Source: Diacronema lutheri (lineage: Eukaryota > Haptophyta > Pavlovophyceae > Pavlovales > Pavlovaceae). Taken from it: 64,000 bases of DNA. Shown here piece after piece: positions 1-8,342 of this stretch; within the stretch, counting starts at the first letter, position 1, and each line of letters begins with the position of its first letter. The position numbers and the translations under genes were made by a program. The notes beneath the pieces were generated by a model. That model was given only the letters and a program-made list of their open reading frames with translations, had not been told where the DNA came from and made no database searches. The stretch spans positions 434,001 to 498,000 of the forward strand of contig JAGTXO010000001.1 in the NCBI GenBank assembly GCA_019448385.1. The letters are read 5' to 3'.

Positions 1-476
1 CCGCGCTGCTCGCATGTGAGCTGGCGGACGGCAACCGGCGCGCCGCGCGCGCGCACGCAGACGAGCTTGTTCGCAGCGCGCGCATCGCGTTTGGCGCGCG
101 CCCATGCGCGTCGTTCGCCATGCTTCTGCTCACCGCGGCAGAGCTGTGGAGCGCGGACGCGACGGTTGACGTCGACGCGTGCGCGCGTGCGTGCGCGCTC
201 GGCTGTGAGGCGCGCGCGCTCCTTACGCTCACACATGGCGAGTCGCACCCACTCACGCGGCAGGCAGGTCTCAGGTGCGCTGCAAGATTCGACGCCTCGA
301 CGTACTGCAAATAGCCGGGGGTGGTTGAAGCTCAAGGCTTCCCGCCCACCACGCCTGACGCCAGTGCGCCATCGCCACGGGGTCGCCTTCGCCACGGGGT
401 CGCATGCGCTCCCGAGCTGCTTTCCGGCCGCCGCGTGTGCTGACGCGTTCGAAGCGCGCGACAAAGAAGCCACCGC

Positions 477-534
477 CACTGAGTGTCCCGCGAGACCGTG
501 CACCGCACTGAGTGTCCCGCGAGACCGTGCACCA
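477..534. repeat. 29-bp tandem duplication
   Basis: Two head-to-tail copies of a 29-bp unit (477-505 and 506-534) differ only at the last base. They lie in a stretch (1-604) where I see no convincing gene on either strand. A shorter near-duplication (CCACGGGGTCGC, twice) lies at about 375-402. The region looks like non-coding, repeat-prone DNA, or a decayed element together with the zinc-finger remnant to its right. Confidence 0.8.
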
Positions 535-604
535 GGCTCGCGGGCGTCGAGGTGTCGCACGCCGATCGCGCGAAGGCGCTCGTCCAGGAGTGACCTGCCC
601 TTCG

Positions 605-910
605 TCACACAGCGGCCTCCGTGCGATCGGCGCGTGACACGTCTCGTGCACACTCTCGGCGGGGATCGCATATCTTGCACAGGCCCGGAATATGCGCAAG
701 ATATGCGGGGCATATGCGCTCTTCCTTCTTGCGCTGGTTAAAGTTGATCAGTTTTTGCCTGTGCTTCTGCGTGCGCATGTGCTGCGAGATCAGGTGCGCT
801 GCATTGGTGACCTTGCAGCAGCAGGCCACGCAGAACAGCTCGCCCGTCACGGGGTCCGCGCGCAAAGACTGGCCCGGATAGGCCGAGATGCGCAGCCCGT
901 TGAAAATGAG
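605..910 (-). pseudogene. zinc-finger (matrin/U1 or BED-like) ORF remnant
   Basis: The minus-strand frame from just after a stop at 911-913 down to 605 encodes about 100 residues without an ATG near its left end. It contains a CxxC-x13-H-x5-H zinc-finger pattern (CVAC...HMRTQKH) followed by a basic KHRQKL segment. Such fingers are known from U1/matrin-type proteins and from host genes derived from hAT transposons. A second minus frame (847-1233) and a third (1196-1441) carry protein-like stretches such as KLSAKRKSAMIDFF but are offset. So this is either a spliced gene whose exons I cannot join or a broken one. No function is assigned; calling it a remnant is inference. Confidence 0.35.
668..706. 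repeat. 11-bp inverted repeat (potential hairpin)
   Basis: GCATATCTTGC at 668-678 is repeated as its exact reverse complement GCAAGATATGC at 696-706, with a 17-nt spacer. It lies inside the zinc-finger remnant and may be coincidental. It stands out because the surrounding DNA is otherwise GC-rich. Confidence 0.5.
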
Positions 911-1481
911 TCAATTCCGACACCGCCGCTGTAGCCGCCGTCTGCGCCGCTCGCCGCGCACAGCGGGCGAGGAGCGAAAAAATCGATCATCGCGGACTTG
1001 CGCTTGGCGGAAAGTTTCAGGGCGGGTTCGGGAGGGCGAGACGCACGCGAGAGATGACCCCACGTGCGCCAGCGTTCGCCATGTGACGATTTGTCAAAGC
1101 GCACCCTCGTGTGCCCGCCAGGGCCGCGGTAGCTTTCGTCGCTCGAGCAAAGCGACGTGACCAGGCCCGTGCCGAGGACCTCGTCGATCACTTGGTCACC
1201 GACGCAGAATGGGCAGCCGCCAGTCAACCGCAACCAAAGCGCCGGCTAGAACGGCAGGGATGGCCGATGAGTGCGGGTGCGCGCTGTCGCCGGCCAGCGC
1301 CGCGAAGAACTCCGGGTCGATCTCCTCCATCGCGCTTTCACTAGCGGCGATCTCCGCTTCGATTTCCGGAAAAAAAATGTTTTTCGGAGGCGCTAATTTT
1401 AAATTCCTTTCTTGCACTGGCCACCTCAGTGTCTTTGACACGCGCCCACACTGACATTTCCGCGGCGACCCCAGATATGCG

Positions 1482-1595
1482 GACGCATATGCGTCGCATA
1501 CCTCCCCCCCCGATAGCCGAGAATTATACTAACGGCGCTTACGTCAGGACAGCGGGGTCAGCACCAGCTGCGGGGGAATCGAGCCGAGAATTATA
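1482..1595. promoter_or_regulatory. candidate promoter region upstream of the YJU2B-like gene
   Basis: A perfect 14-bp palindrome (GACGCATATGCGTC, 1482-1495) is followed by two direct copies of GCCGAGAATTATA (1516-1528 and 1583-1595) spaced 67 bp apart. These are AT-rich islands in a GC-rich setting, ending about 70 bp before the chosen ATG at 1663. A promoter role is inferred from position and composition only. Confidence 0.3.
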
Positions 1596-1662
1596 TGCGC
1601 TATATCTCAGCTGGGGTAAAGTCGGGCGGCCATGCTGGTGCGAGCCGGAAGACGTACTCAGG

Positions 1663-2574
1663 ATGTCTTCCCTGGCGGCGGCTCGCGCGGACAATTTTTA
1701 CGCCCCGCCCGACTGGGACCCGGGGCGCGAGAGTCGGAACGCCTTCCAGGCGCGCGGGAAGGCCAAATGGCAGGCGCACCCCCTGCGCGAGCGCGCCAAG
1801 AAGCTCGCCACCGAAGGCATCCTCGTCACGCGCTTTGAGATGCCGTTTGACGTCTGGTGCGGCGGCTGCGCCAACCATGTCGCAAAGGGCGTGCGGTTCA
1901 ACGCGGACAAGAAGCGGGCGGGCAACTACTTGTCGACGACAATCTGGTCGTTCCGCATGAAGTGCCACCTGTGCCCGTGCGTCATCGAGCTGCGCACCAA
2001 CCCGCAGGCGGGCGACTACGACGTCGTCGAAGGCGCGCGCCGCAAGGAGGAGCGCTACACGGAGGCGGACGCGGAGGTGGAGCGACTCGACGCGCCAGAG
2101 GAGCGCGCGCGCCGGGCTGCCGACCCGTTCCGCGCGCTCGAGCACCGGACGACCACGCAGCAGCGCGCGCAGGCCGCGGCCCACTGGATGACGAGTCTAC
2201 AGAGCAACCGCGACGAGCGCTGGGGCTCGGGCCGCGACTACGAGCTCTCGTCCGCGCTGCGCAAGCGGATGCGCGAAGACAAGCGCGATGCTCGCGACGC
2301 GCAGCTCGAGCTGCGCGCGCGCGGCATCGGTATCGTCGACAGCCTGCCCGCGCTCTCCGCCGAGGACGAGCGGCTCGCCCGCAGCGCGCGGCGCGCGGGC
2401 GGAGAGCGCAAGCGCAAGGCCGAGGCCGATCGCCTCATGCCCGAGGCGCGCCTGCGCGTGGGCGGGATCTTTGATGGCGCGCCCGGCCACGGCACGCGCC
2501 AGGCGGACACCGAACGGCGGCTCCAGCTCTTGCATAGGCGCAAGCAGCTCGGGATGAAGATCCGCACGCGCTGA
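1663..2574 (+). CDS. CCDC130/YJU2B (CWC16-family) splicing factor
   Basis: A 303-residue intron-free ORF. The N-terminal half matches the CWC16 family closely: a NFYAPPDWDP opening, HPLRERAKKLATEGILVTRFEMPF, then the zinc-binding pair CGGC...CHLC, followed by DYDVVEGARRKEER. Yeast Cwc16/Yju2 and human CCDC130/CCDC94 act in the spliceosome around the catalytic steps, so a nuclear splicing role is expected. The C-terminal half is charged, helical and Arg/Glu-rich, as in the family. The reading frame stays open upstream to about 1429, but the ATG at 1663 gives the family-typical N-terminus and is preferred. The gene stands alone on the plus strand, convergent with the next gene. Confidence 0.9.
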   Translation: MSSLAAARADNFYAPPDWDPGRESRNAFQARGKAKWQAHPLRERAKKLATEGILVTRFEMPFDVWCGGCANHVAKGVRFNADKKRAGNYLSTTIWSFRMKCHLCPCVIELRTNPQAGDYDVVEGARRKEERYTEADAEVERLDAPEERARRAADPFRALEHRTTTQQRAQAAAHWMTSLQSNRDERWGSGRDYELSSALRKRMREDKRDARDAQLELRARGIGIVDSLPALSAEDERLARSARRAGGERKRKAEADRLMPEARLRVGGIFDGAPGHGTRQADTERRLQLLHRRKQLGMKIRTR

Positions 2575-2635
2575 GCTCACACCCACAGCCCACACAGACA
2601 CTGCACGTTGTGCCTGCGTGCCGCAGCGACCCGCC

Positions 2636-3304
2636 TTACGAGCCCTGCACAGCGCGCCGGCCAGCGAAGAGGCGGCGCCGAGCATCAGGATCAGGCGTCG
2701 GCTCGTCAGGCGGTGGGGGGCTTGGTGGCGGCGGACTCGGCGGCGGCGGGCTCGGCGGCGGAGGATTCGGCGGCGGCGGGTTTGGTGGCGGCGGGCTTGG
2801 CGGCGGTGGGCTAGGTGGCGCGCCTGAAGAAGCGGGTGTCAGCTCGCATGGACTCGTCACCTGAACGAGGCCGAAGAATTCGGTGTGACCCGCCTTTGCC
2901 GAGATGACACCGCCGTCCATCGGAGCGGCCACCTCGACGACCTCTGACGTGCCGCGTGTACCGCCGCAGACCGCGTCGCTGCTCGTGATCGTGGCGCCGC
3001 CAGACACCTCGTACGCGCGCAGGCCGTCGACACCGAGAGAGAGCGAGAGGGTCTCGCCCGGCGTGTACGTGCCGCCGCATGGCAGGTCGTTGCCGGCCGC
3101 GTCCGTCCACTGCGTGACCGCCTCGCTCGCCACGGCGGGGCCGGCCATGATGGGTTCGCCCACCTGGAGCGGGCGCGCGCAGCCGCACGGGCGTCCCTCA
3201 AAGCAGACAGTGAAGCCCTCGCCCATGTTGGTGGGCACGGCGAGCGTGAAGAGCGTGAGGTGGAGCATATCGGACGTGAGAATCGAGACGCTTTTGGCGC
3301 GCAT
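2636..3304 (-). CDS. secreted/surface protein with Ser-Pro-rich tail, family not recognised
   Basis: A 222-residue ORF starting with ATG at 3302-3304; a second ATG at 3268 would give a cleaner hydrophobic N-terminus (MLHLTLFTLAV), possibly a signal peptide. The middle (residues about 30-160) holds spaced cysteines (PCGC, LPCGG, AVCGG, SPCEL) and reads as a beta-rich extracellular domain that I do not recognise. It is followed by repeats of SPPPP and NPPPP (about residues 163-198), the hydroxyproline-rich wall-protein spacer known from algal pherophorins. The tail (RRRLFAGRR) is basic. It is head-to-head with the dehydrogenase gene. A wall or surface role is inferred from the spacer. Confidence 0.55.
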   Translation of the reverse strand: MRAKSVSILTSDMLHLTLFTLAVPTNMGEGFTVCFEGRPCGCARPLQVGEPIMAGPAVASEAVTQWTDAAGNDLPCGGTYTPGETLSLSLGVDGLRAYEVSGGATITSSDAVCGGTRGTSEVVEVAAPMDGGVISAKAGHTEFFGLVQVTSPCELTPASSGAPPSPPPPSPPPPNPPPPNPPPPSPPPPSPPPPSPPPPDEPTPDPDARRRLFAGRRAVQGS

Positions 3305-3427
3305 TTGCTAGCCCTCGCGAAGTTGTTGATGACTGTGATGAGCGATTATTAATATCATCTGTGAGCGTCGTTGGTATTATTAATATCCCCATATATTGAC
3401 TCTGGAGGAGAGGGGCCGATCGCCGGG
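3305..3427. promoter_or_regulatory. AT-rich bidirectional intergenic region
   Basis: The 123 bp between two divergent start codons is strikingly AT-rich. It contains the 12-mer ATTATTAATATC twice, at 3345-3356 and 3376-3387. Neighbouring genes are GC-rich, so this island is the likely shared promoter. The sequence around 3366-3387 (CGTCGTTGGTATTATTAAT) resembles the AT-rich right ends of the dispersed repeat at 37.3 and 58.2 kb. Confidence 0.45.
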
Positions 3428-4330
3428 ATGCGGGTCGGCTGGATCGGCGTCGGCGTGATGGGCCGCCACATGTGCGCGCACCTGATCGACAGGGGCCATA
3501 CCGCCACCGTCTTCAGCCGCACCGCCGCGAAGTGCGCGCCACTGCTCGACAAGGGCGCGATGCTCGCCACCTCGCCGCGCGAGGTCGCGCGCGCGTCCGA
3601 CGTGGTCTTCACGGTCGTGTCGACTCCGGACGACGTGCGCAGGGTGGTGCTCGATCCTGCGGATGGCGTCTTTGCGGGGCTGCGCGAGGGCGGTGTGCTT
3701 GTCGACATGACGACGTCAACGCCGACCCTCGCCGTCGAGCTTGGTGCCGAGGCCGTCCGACGCGGCTTTGGCGTGTTGGATGCGCCCGTGAGCGGCGGCG
3801 ACGTCGGCGCGAAGGCGGGCACGCTGTCGATCATGTGCGGGGGCGAGCTGACGACATTTGAGACGGTGCTACCGCTGCTTGAATGCATGGGCAGGAACGT
3901 GCGGTTGATGGGCGGCGCGGGCAGCGGCCAGCACACAAAGATGTGCAATCAGATCCTCGCCGCGAGCAACATGGTCGGCGTGTGCGAGTCGCTTTTGTAC
4001 GCGCACAGGGCGGGGCTCGACGTTGAGGCGGTCATCAAAGCGGTCGGCGCGGGTGCGGCCGGTTCGTGGGCGATGAACAACCTCGGCGTAAAGGTGGCAT
4101 CGCGCGACCTCGCGCCGGGCTTCATGATCGAGCACATGGTCAAGGACTTGCGGATCGCGCTGCGCGAGGCGGACGCAATGGGCCTGCAGCTGCGTGGCCT
4201 CGCGTTCGCCAAGCGCATGTACGAGGAGCTGCAGGCGTGCGGGCATGGCCGCGACGGAACGCAGGCGCTCATTCTCGCGCTGGAGAAGCTCGCGGCCGAT
4301 GAGCCAACGGGGCGGGCGAAAGAATCATGA
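3428..4330 (+). CDS. 3-hydroxyisobutyrate dehydrogenase-like oxidoreductase
   Basis: A 300-residue intron-free protein. The N-terminus carries a Rossmann NAD(P)-binding fingerprint (VGWIGVGVMGRHMCAHL). The family signature DAPVSGGDVGAKAGTLSIM lies at about residue 119-137. The active-site lysine lies in the segment GQHTKMCNQ, followed by the all-helical C-terminal domain. The family oxidises beta-hydroxyacids (3-hydroxyisobutyrate in valine catabolism, tartronate semialdehyde or glyoxylate-type substrates in others); the substrate cannot be told from sequence alone. The ATG at 3428 gives a start exactly at the Rossmann strand with no obvious targeting peptide. The stop codon (4328-4330) directly abuts that of the convergent neighbour. 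Confidence 0.9.
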   Translation: MRVGWIGVGVMGRHMCAHLIDRGHTATVFSRTAAKCAPLLDKGAMLATSPREVARASDVVFTVVSTPDDVRRVVLDPADGVFAGLREGGVLVDMTTSTPTLAVELGAEAVRRGFGVLDAPVSGGDVGAKAGTLSIMCGGELTTFETVLPLLECMGRNVRLMGGAGSGQHTKMCNQILAASNMVGVCESLLYAHRAGLDVEAVIKAVGAGAAGSWAMNNLGVKVASRDLAPGFMIEHMVKDLRIALREADAMGLQLRGLAFAKRMYEELQACGHGRDGTQALILALEKLAADEPTGRAKES

Positions 4331-5252
4331 CTAGGGCTCCGAGGCTGCAGGCGGGTGGATGCCTCCCACCCCCGACGTGCATTCGCTCAGTGAGGGCGAG
4401 TCCTCGTCCTCGCTGCCAGCCGGAGAGCCGGTCAGGCTCGCGTTCAGCACCTTCGCAACGAAGCTCTGTGTCTCCGTGCGCTCCTTTTCGGCCTGCGCAG
4501 CGGCGGCGCGCGGCCCAGACGACGCGCGGGAGGTGGTGCGGGACGGCGCGCGGGCGCGTTGGTGCGGCGACGCGCGTGGCGCGACCAAACGCGCGCGCCG
4601 GAGGGCGGCACGGCGCGAGCGGGCCGTGGCGCGGCGCGAGTGGGCCGTGGCGCACGCGCACCAGCTGGGCAAACTGCTTGCGGTGCGTTTCCTCCTCGTC
4701 GTCTGCGCTCGCCAGTGCGCCCGCCTCGTCCCAGCCGCTCCTGCCGTCGCGCGCGTCGTGTGAGCGCGAGCGCTTCCAGTTTGACGGCGATGCGCCCGCG
4801 CTGCCTGTGGACGGCTCGAGGTCGGCCCAGCGCACGGCGCGCTTCTGGTTGCGCGCGCGCTCTTTCCGACGCGCGCGCGCGAAACTCCGCCCGTCGCGCG
4901 AGTAGCCCACGCTCGTCGCCTCGAGCGACTGTGTGATACCGACCGTCGCCGCGCACAGCGCCTCAAAGTCCGCGGGCGCGGATGCCGGCGGCGTGCCCGT
5001 CGGCGAATCCGCAAGTCGCCGAGCATCCGACGCCGCCGCCGCGCTGCACGCCTCATCGCTCGCGCGCCCGTTCCTGCTGCGCGCAAGCGACGCCTTGCTC
5101 TCGAGCAGGATGCCCGCGCGCGCGCCACCGTTAGCCGCACGGTCACTGGCGGCGATAAAGGGCGGCGCGACGGCGGCAGCGGGCACGGCGGCAGCGGGCG
5201 CTCTCTCCAGCACGATCGCTGACGTTGGCGGGCCGCTCGCCAGAGAGATCAT
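4331..5252 (-). CDS. possible protein phosphatase 1-binding regulator (two exons)
   Basis: Exon 1 runs 5252-4662, the intron 4661-4493 (GTGCGC...GCGCAG, phase 0) and exon 2 4492-4331; the product is about 250 residues. The sequence is mostly disordered. A RAGILLESK segment resembles the KGILK motif of inhibitor-2, and KRAVRWADLEP is a good RVxF-type PP1-docking motif (V-x-W). An acidic-then-basic stretch, DEEETHRKQFAQL, also resembles inhibitor-2 C-termini. The overall match is weak, so PP1 binding is an inference and the family unproven. It is divergent from the MFSD12-like gene, 133 bp between starts. An alternative upstream ATG lies at 5327. Confidence 0.4.
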
Positions 5253-5385
5253 CGCGCGCGCGTGCGTTGCCGCCAACCCACCCCAGGGCGGGGCGGCCCT
5301 TGGCCTGACTTTAAAATGTGCGCACATCAAGCGGCGCGCGCGCCACGGAGTCGTCGCTGGAGTCCGTCCGCTGCAAGGCGACCAG

Positions 5386-7230
5386 ATGACGCGGCTCACG
5401 AGGCTCCATTACCTCGCGTACAGCCTCGGGCACGTGCTTAACGACGCCGCCGCCGTCATGTGGTTCAGCTACGGCCTTTTCTTCCTGCACGAGCTCTGCA
5501 ACGTGCCCGCGGCGACGAGCGGCCTCATCCTCTTCGCGGGCCAGGTTGCCGACGCGGTCGCGACGCCGCTCGTCGGCATCCTCTCCGGTGCGCGTCCGAC
5601 GGGCCGCGTACGCACGCTGCGAGCGCGCGTTGGCGCGCGCCCGCTCAACGCGAGCGCGTCGGCGCCGCGCGCCCGCGCGCGGCCGGGCAGATGCGACGCC
5701 GTTGTGGCTGCCTGGCGGCCGTCGGCTCGTGTGGATCGCGCTCGGCTGCGCGTGCGTCGTGATCACGTTCCCTACCTTCTTCTCACCCGCCGTCGCGGCC
5801 ACGCCCGTGCGCAGCGCTGTCGTCGCGTCGGTGTTCAACGTGGGCTGGGCGATGACGCAGGTCGCGCACCTTTCCCTCGCACCCGACATGGGCGGTGGCG
5901 AGCGCGCGCAGCTGCTGCTCTCAGCCGTACGGCAGGTCGCAACGGTCGTTGCGTCGACGTGCGCATTCGTGCTAGTGCGCGTGGCGCTCGCGCTCCTCCC
6001 GTCGCCGCCCAGCGCCGCCGCGTCGGCCGCGGCTTTCCACGGCTGTGCTCGCCTTGTCGTCGGCGCGGGCGCGGCGACGACGGCCTGCTGCGTTGGCCTG
6101 GTCGCGCTCACGCAACGCCGGCAGCGCGCGGCGGAGCGCAAAACAGCCGCCGACGCAACGTCGAGCGTGGCGCACCGCGCTTCACGCGCGTCGCGCGAGC
6201 GCGCGCGCCTCTCGGCCGCGCCGACGGAGAGCGTGACGGAGAGCGTGCGGCTCGGCGAGTGGTTGCAGCAGCCGCTCTTCTGGGCGATTGGGCTGCAGTA
6301 CACGTGCGCGCGCTTGTCGATCAACCTGACCGCCACCTGTGCGCGCGCATCGCCCGCTCGGCCACGCGCGCGCGCACGCACGCCTCTTGCGCGGCCGGCG
6401 GCTGCGCCGGCGCCGAGCAGGCGGCCTCCGCTTGACGCCGCGCGCGGCCTCCGCGCGCCGCGCGTGCACGCAGACGTGCCGCTGCTGCTGCTTGAGGTGT
6501 GCGGTCGCACCGTCGACGAGGTCGCGTCCGTGCCGATCCTCATGTACGTGGGCCAGGTGCGCGTCTCGGGCGCTCCGCCGGCCATCCCGTCGGCGGAGCA
6601 CCTGCGCGCGATGCGCGCCGCGCTGAGCGCAGATCGCCGCGCGCGCGCGCGCGCGCGCAGATCGCGGGCGCGGTCTGCGCTGAGCGGCTGTGCATGCACG
6701 TGGGCAAGCCGCGCGCGCTCCTGCTCAGCGCGCTGCTCTCGGCCGGCGCAAGCCTCGCGCTCCGGTTGCTCCTGTCCAACGCTTTGCCGGCGGTCGTCGG
6801 CGCCGTGTGCGTGCAGGCGCTCGCCTCGTCCACCGTCCTCGTCGTCGTCGTCGCGATGCAGGCGGACGCGGCGCGAGCCTTCCCGTGGCACGGGCACGGC
6901 TTTCTGTACGGGACGCACTCGATGCTCGACAAGCTCAGCTCGGGGCTCGCCATCGTGCTGCTCCAGCGGCTTGCGCAGCGCTCGGCGCGGGGGGGTAGCG
7001 CGGCCAATGGGATGGCGCTGCCCGCGGGTGGCGCGGCGCGCAGCGCCTTTGTGCTCGGAGCGTGCGTCGTGCCCTGCGCCGCCGCAACGCTCAGCGCGGT
7101 GCTGTGCGCGCGCGCGGCACTCGCGCCGCCCACCGCCGCCGAGGGCGAGCGGAGCGAGGCGCGTGCCGCGCGCGCGCACCAGATCGACACCGACGTGCTC
7201 GCGCGCCCTCTCCTTCCCGCGCACCCTTGA
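5386..7230 (+). CDS. MFSD12-like major facilitator transporter
   Basis: Four exons: 5386-5587, 5691-6338, 6474-6556 and 6661-7230, encoding about 500 residues. All three introns begin GTGCGC and end CAG, and each junction restores a family motif. Exon 1 has LAYSLGHVLNDAAAVMWFSY, then AGQVADAVATPLVGILSD across the first junction. Next come NVGWAMTQVAHLSL, NLTATYVPLLLLEV across the second junction, and HGFLYGTHSMLDKLSSGLA in the last exon. These are hallmarks of MFSD12, a 12-helix lysosomal/melanosomal membrane protein linked to cysteine import in animals. A vacuolar role here is inferred. The C-terminus ends with an acidic/basic tail and a possible dileucine (RPLLP). Confidence 0.88.
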
Positions 7231-7284
7231 GCTACGCCGGTGCCGCGCGCGTCGGCGTCCGTATCTGAGAACAGGGCGAGCCAG

Positions 7285-8133
7285 TCAGTCAGTCAGGCCC
7301 ACACGTGCTGCCGAATCCACATCTCGAATGCCCGTGTCGACGAGCATATCGTTGACGAACGCGGCAAAGTGCTCGTCGAGCAGCGCGCGGTCGAGCTCAC
7401 GCTCAGGGTCAGGCGCCGTGTCGATGCGTGCGAGCGTCTGCCGCAAGCTCTCGCTGCGCAGCGCGCCGCACACGGCGCGCGACGCCCACAGCCGCTCTAC
7501 ATGCTCTGAAGTGAGCCTCGGCTGCTCCTCCTCCTCGTCGCCGCCGCCGCCGTCCGCACGCGCGCCGCGCGCCGTGCGCGCACATCCTGCGCCGCGCCGG
7601 CCGCCGCCGGCCTGGCCGCTCACAAACGCGAGAAGGCTTACATCGTGGGCGGGCGCGGCCTCGGCGAGCGCACGCAGCGCCTCGGCGAGCGGCCGCGCGC
7701 CGCCGCGCGCGCCCGGCACCATCGTGAGCGTGAGTTGGCTCTTCTCGTTTGCGGTGCCGCAAAACGACGAGAGCGACGTGTCGTCACGCGGCAGCTCGCG
7801 CTTCGCGAAAAGCAGCGCGGCGCAGACATCGGCAGCTGGCGGCGCGGGTGGAGGCACACTACCCTGCGCGGCGACTTCCGTCGCGAGCCGGTCCGCCAAC
7901 TGCGCGAGCGCATCGAGCGCGACGAGCTGCTTTGCGCGCACGGCCGCGTCAGAGAGCACATGCGCCACGTCGGCGGGCGGCGCGCGGTGCAGCGCGAGCA
8001 GCTCGCGCAGCTGGAGACGAAGTGCATACGCTTCCGAAACGCGCTCCACGACGCCGCGTGTCGCATCGGTGCATCGCCCCTCCACGAGGAAGCGCTCCTC
8101 CGACCCGTCAACGCGCACATGCAGGATCACCAT
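7285..8133 (-). CDS. CFAP298-like protein with ZNHIT3-type C-terminal domain
   Basis: A 282-residue single-exon ORF starting at MVILHVRVDGSEERFLVEG. This N-terminus and the later LSSFCGTANEKSQLTLTM...GARGGA segment match the two conserved ends of CFAP298 (C21orf59/FBB18), a cytoplasmic factor needed for axonemal dynein assembly; the middle is shorter than in that family. After an acidic linker (DEEEEQ) comes LRSESLRQTLARIDTAPD...FAAFVNDML, which reads like the C-terminal helical domain of ZNHIT3. No HIT zinc finger precedes it. I see no intron that would separate the parts. Cilium or co-chaperone function is inferred; the fusion itself is the oddity. It diverges from the homeobox gene 209 bp away. 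Confidence 0.55.
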   Translation of the reverse strand: MVILHVRVDGSEERFLVEGRCTDATRGVVERVSEAYALRLQLRELLALHRAPPADVAHVLSDAAVRAKQLVALDALAQLADRLATEVAAQGSVPPPAPPAADVCAALLFAKRELPRDDTSLSSFCGTANEKSQLTLTMVPGARGGARPLAEALRALAEAAPAHDVSLLAFVSGQAGGGRRGAGCARTARGARADGGGGDEEEEQPRLTSEHVERLWASRAVCGALRSESLRQTLARIDTAPDPERELDRALLDEHFAAFVNDMLVDTGIRDVDSAARVGLTD

Positions 8134-8342
8134 CGTGCCCAGTACTTCCGGATGAGGAGCGCCCGGACTTTCCGCGCGAGGCACGGCGCATTAGTCCTAA
8201 AACTTGGCGGATAGTTCGAAGTTTTCGAGTAGGTAGTAGCCGCTGGTCTAACGATGTCACCGAGTAAATACAACGAAGACCAGCCGCTACGAAGTTAAAA
8301 CCTTCCCCGGTCTCGGGCTGTTCTAGGCGTTCAACACACTAC

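Noticed and set aside
5311-7224. A 637-codon minus-strand frame opposite the MFSD12-like gene
   Set aside because: No recognisable domain and low-complexity composition; the plus strand carries conserved transporter motifs joined by three consistent introns.
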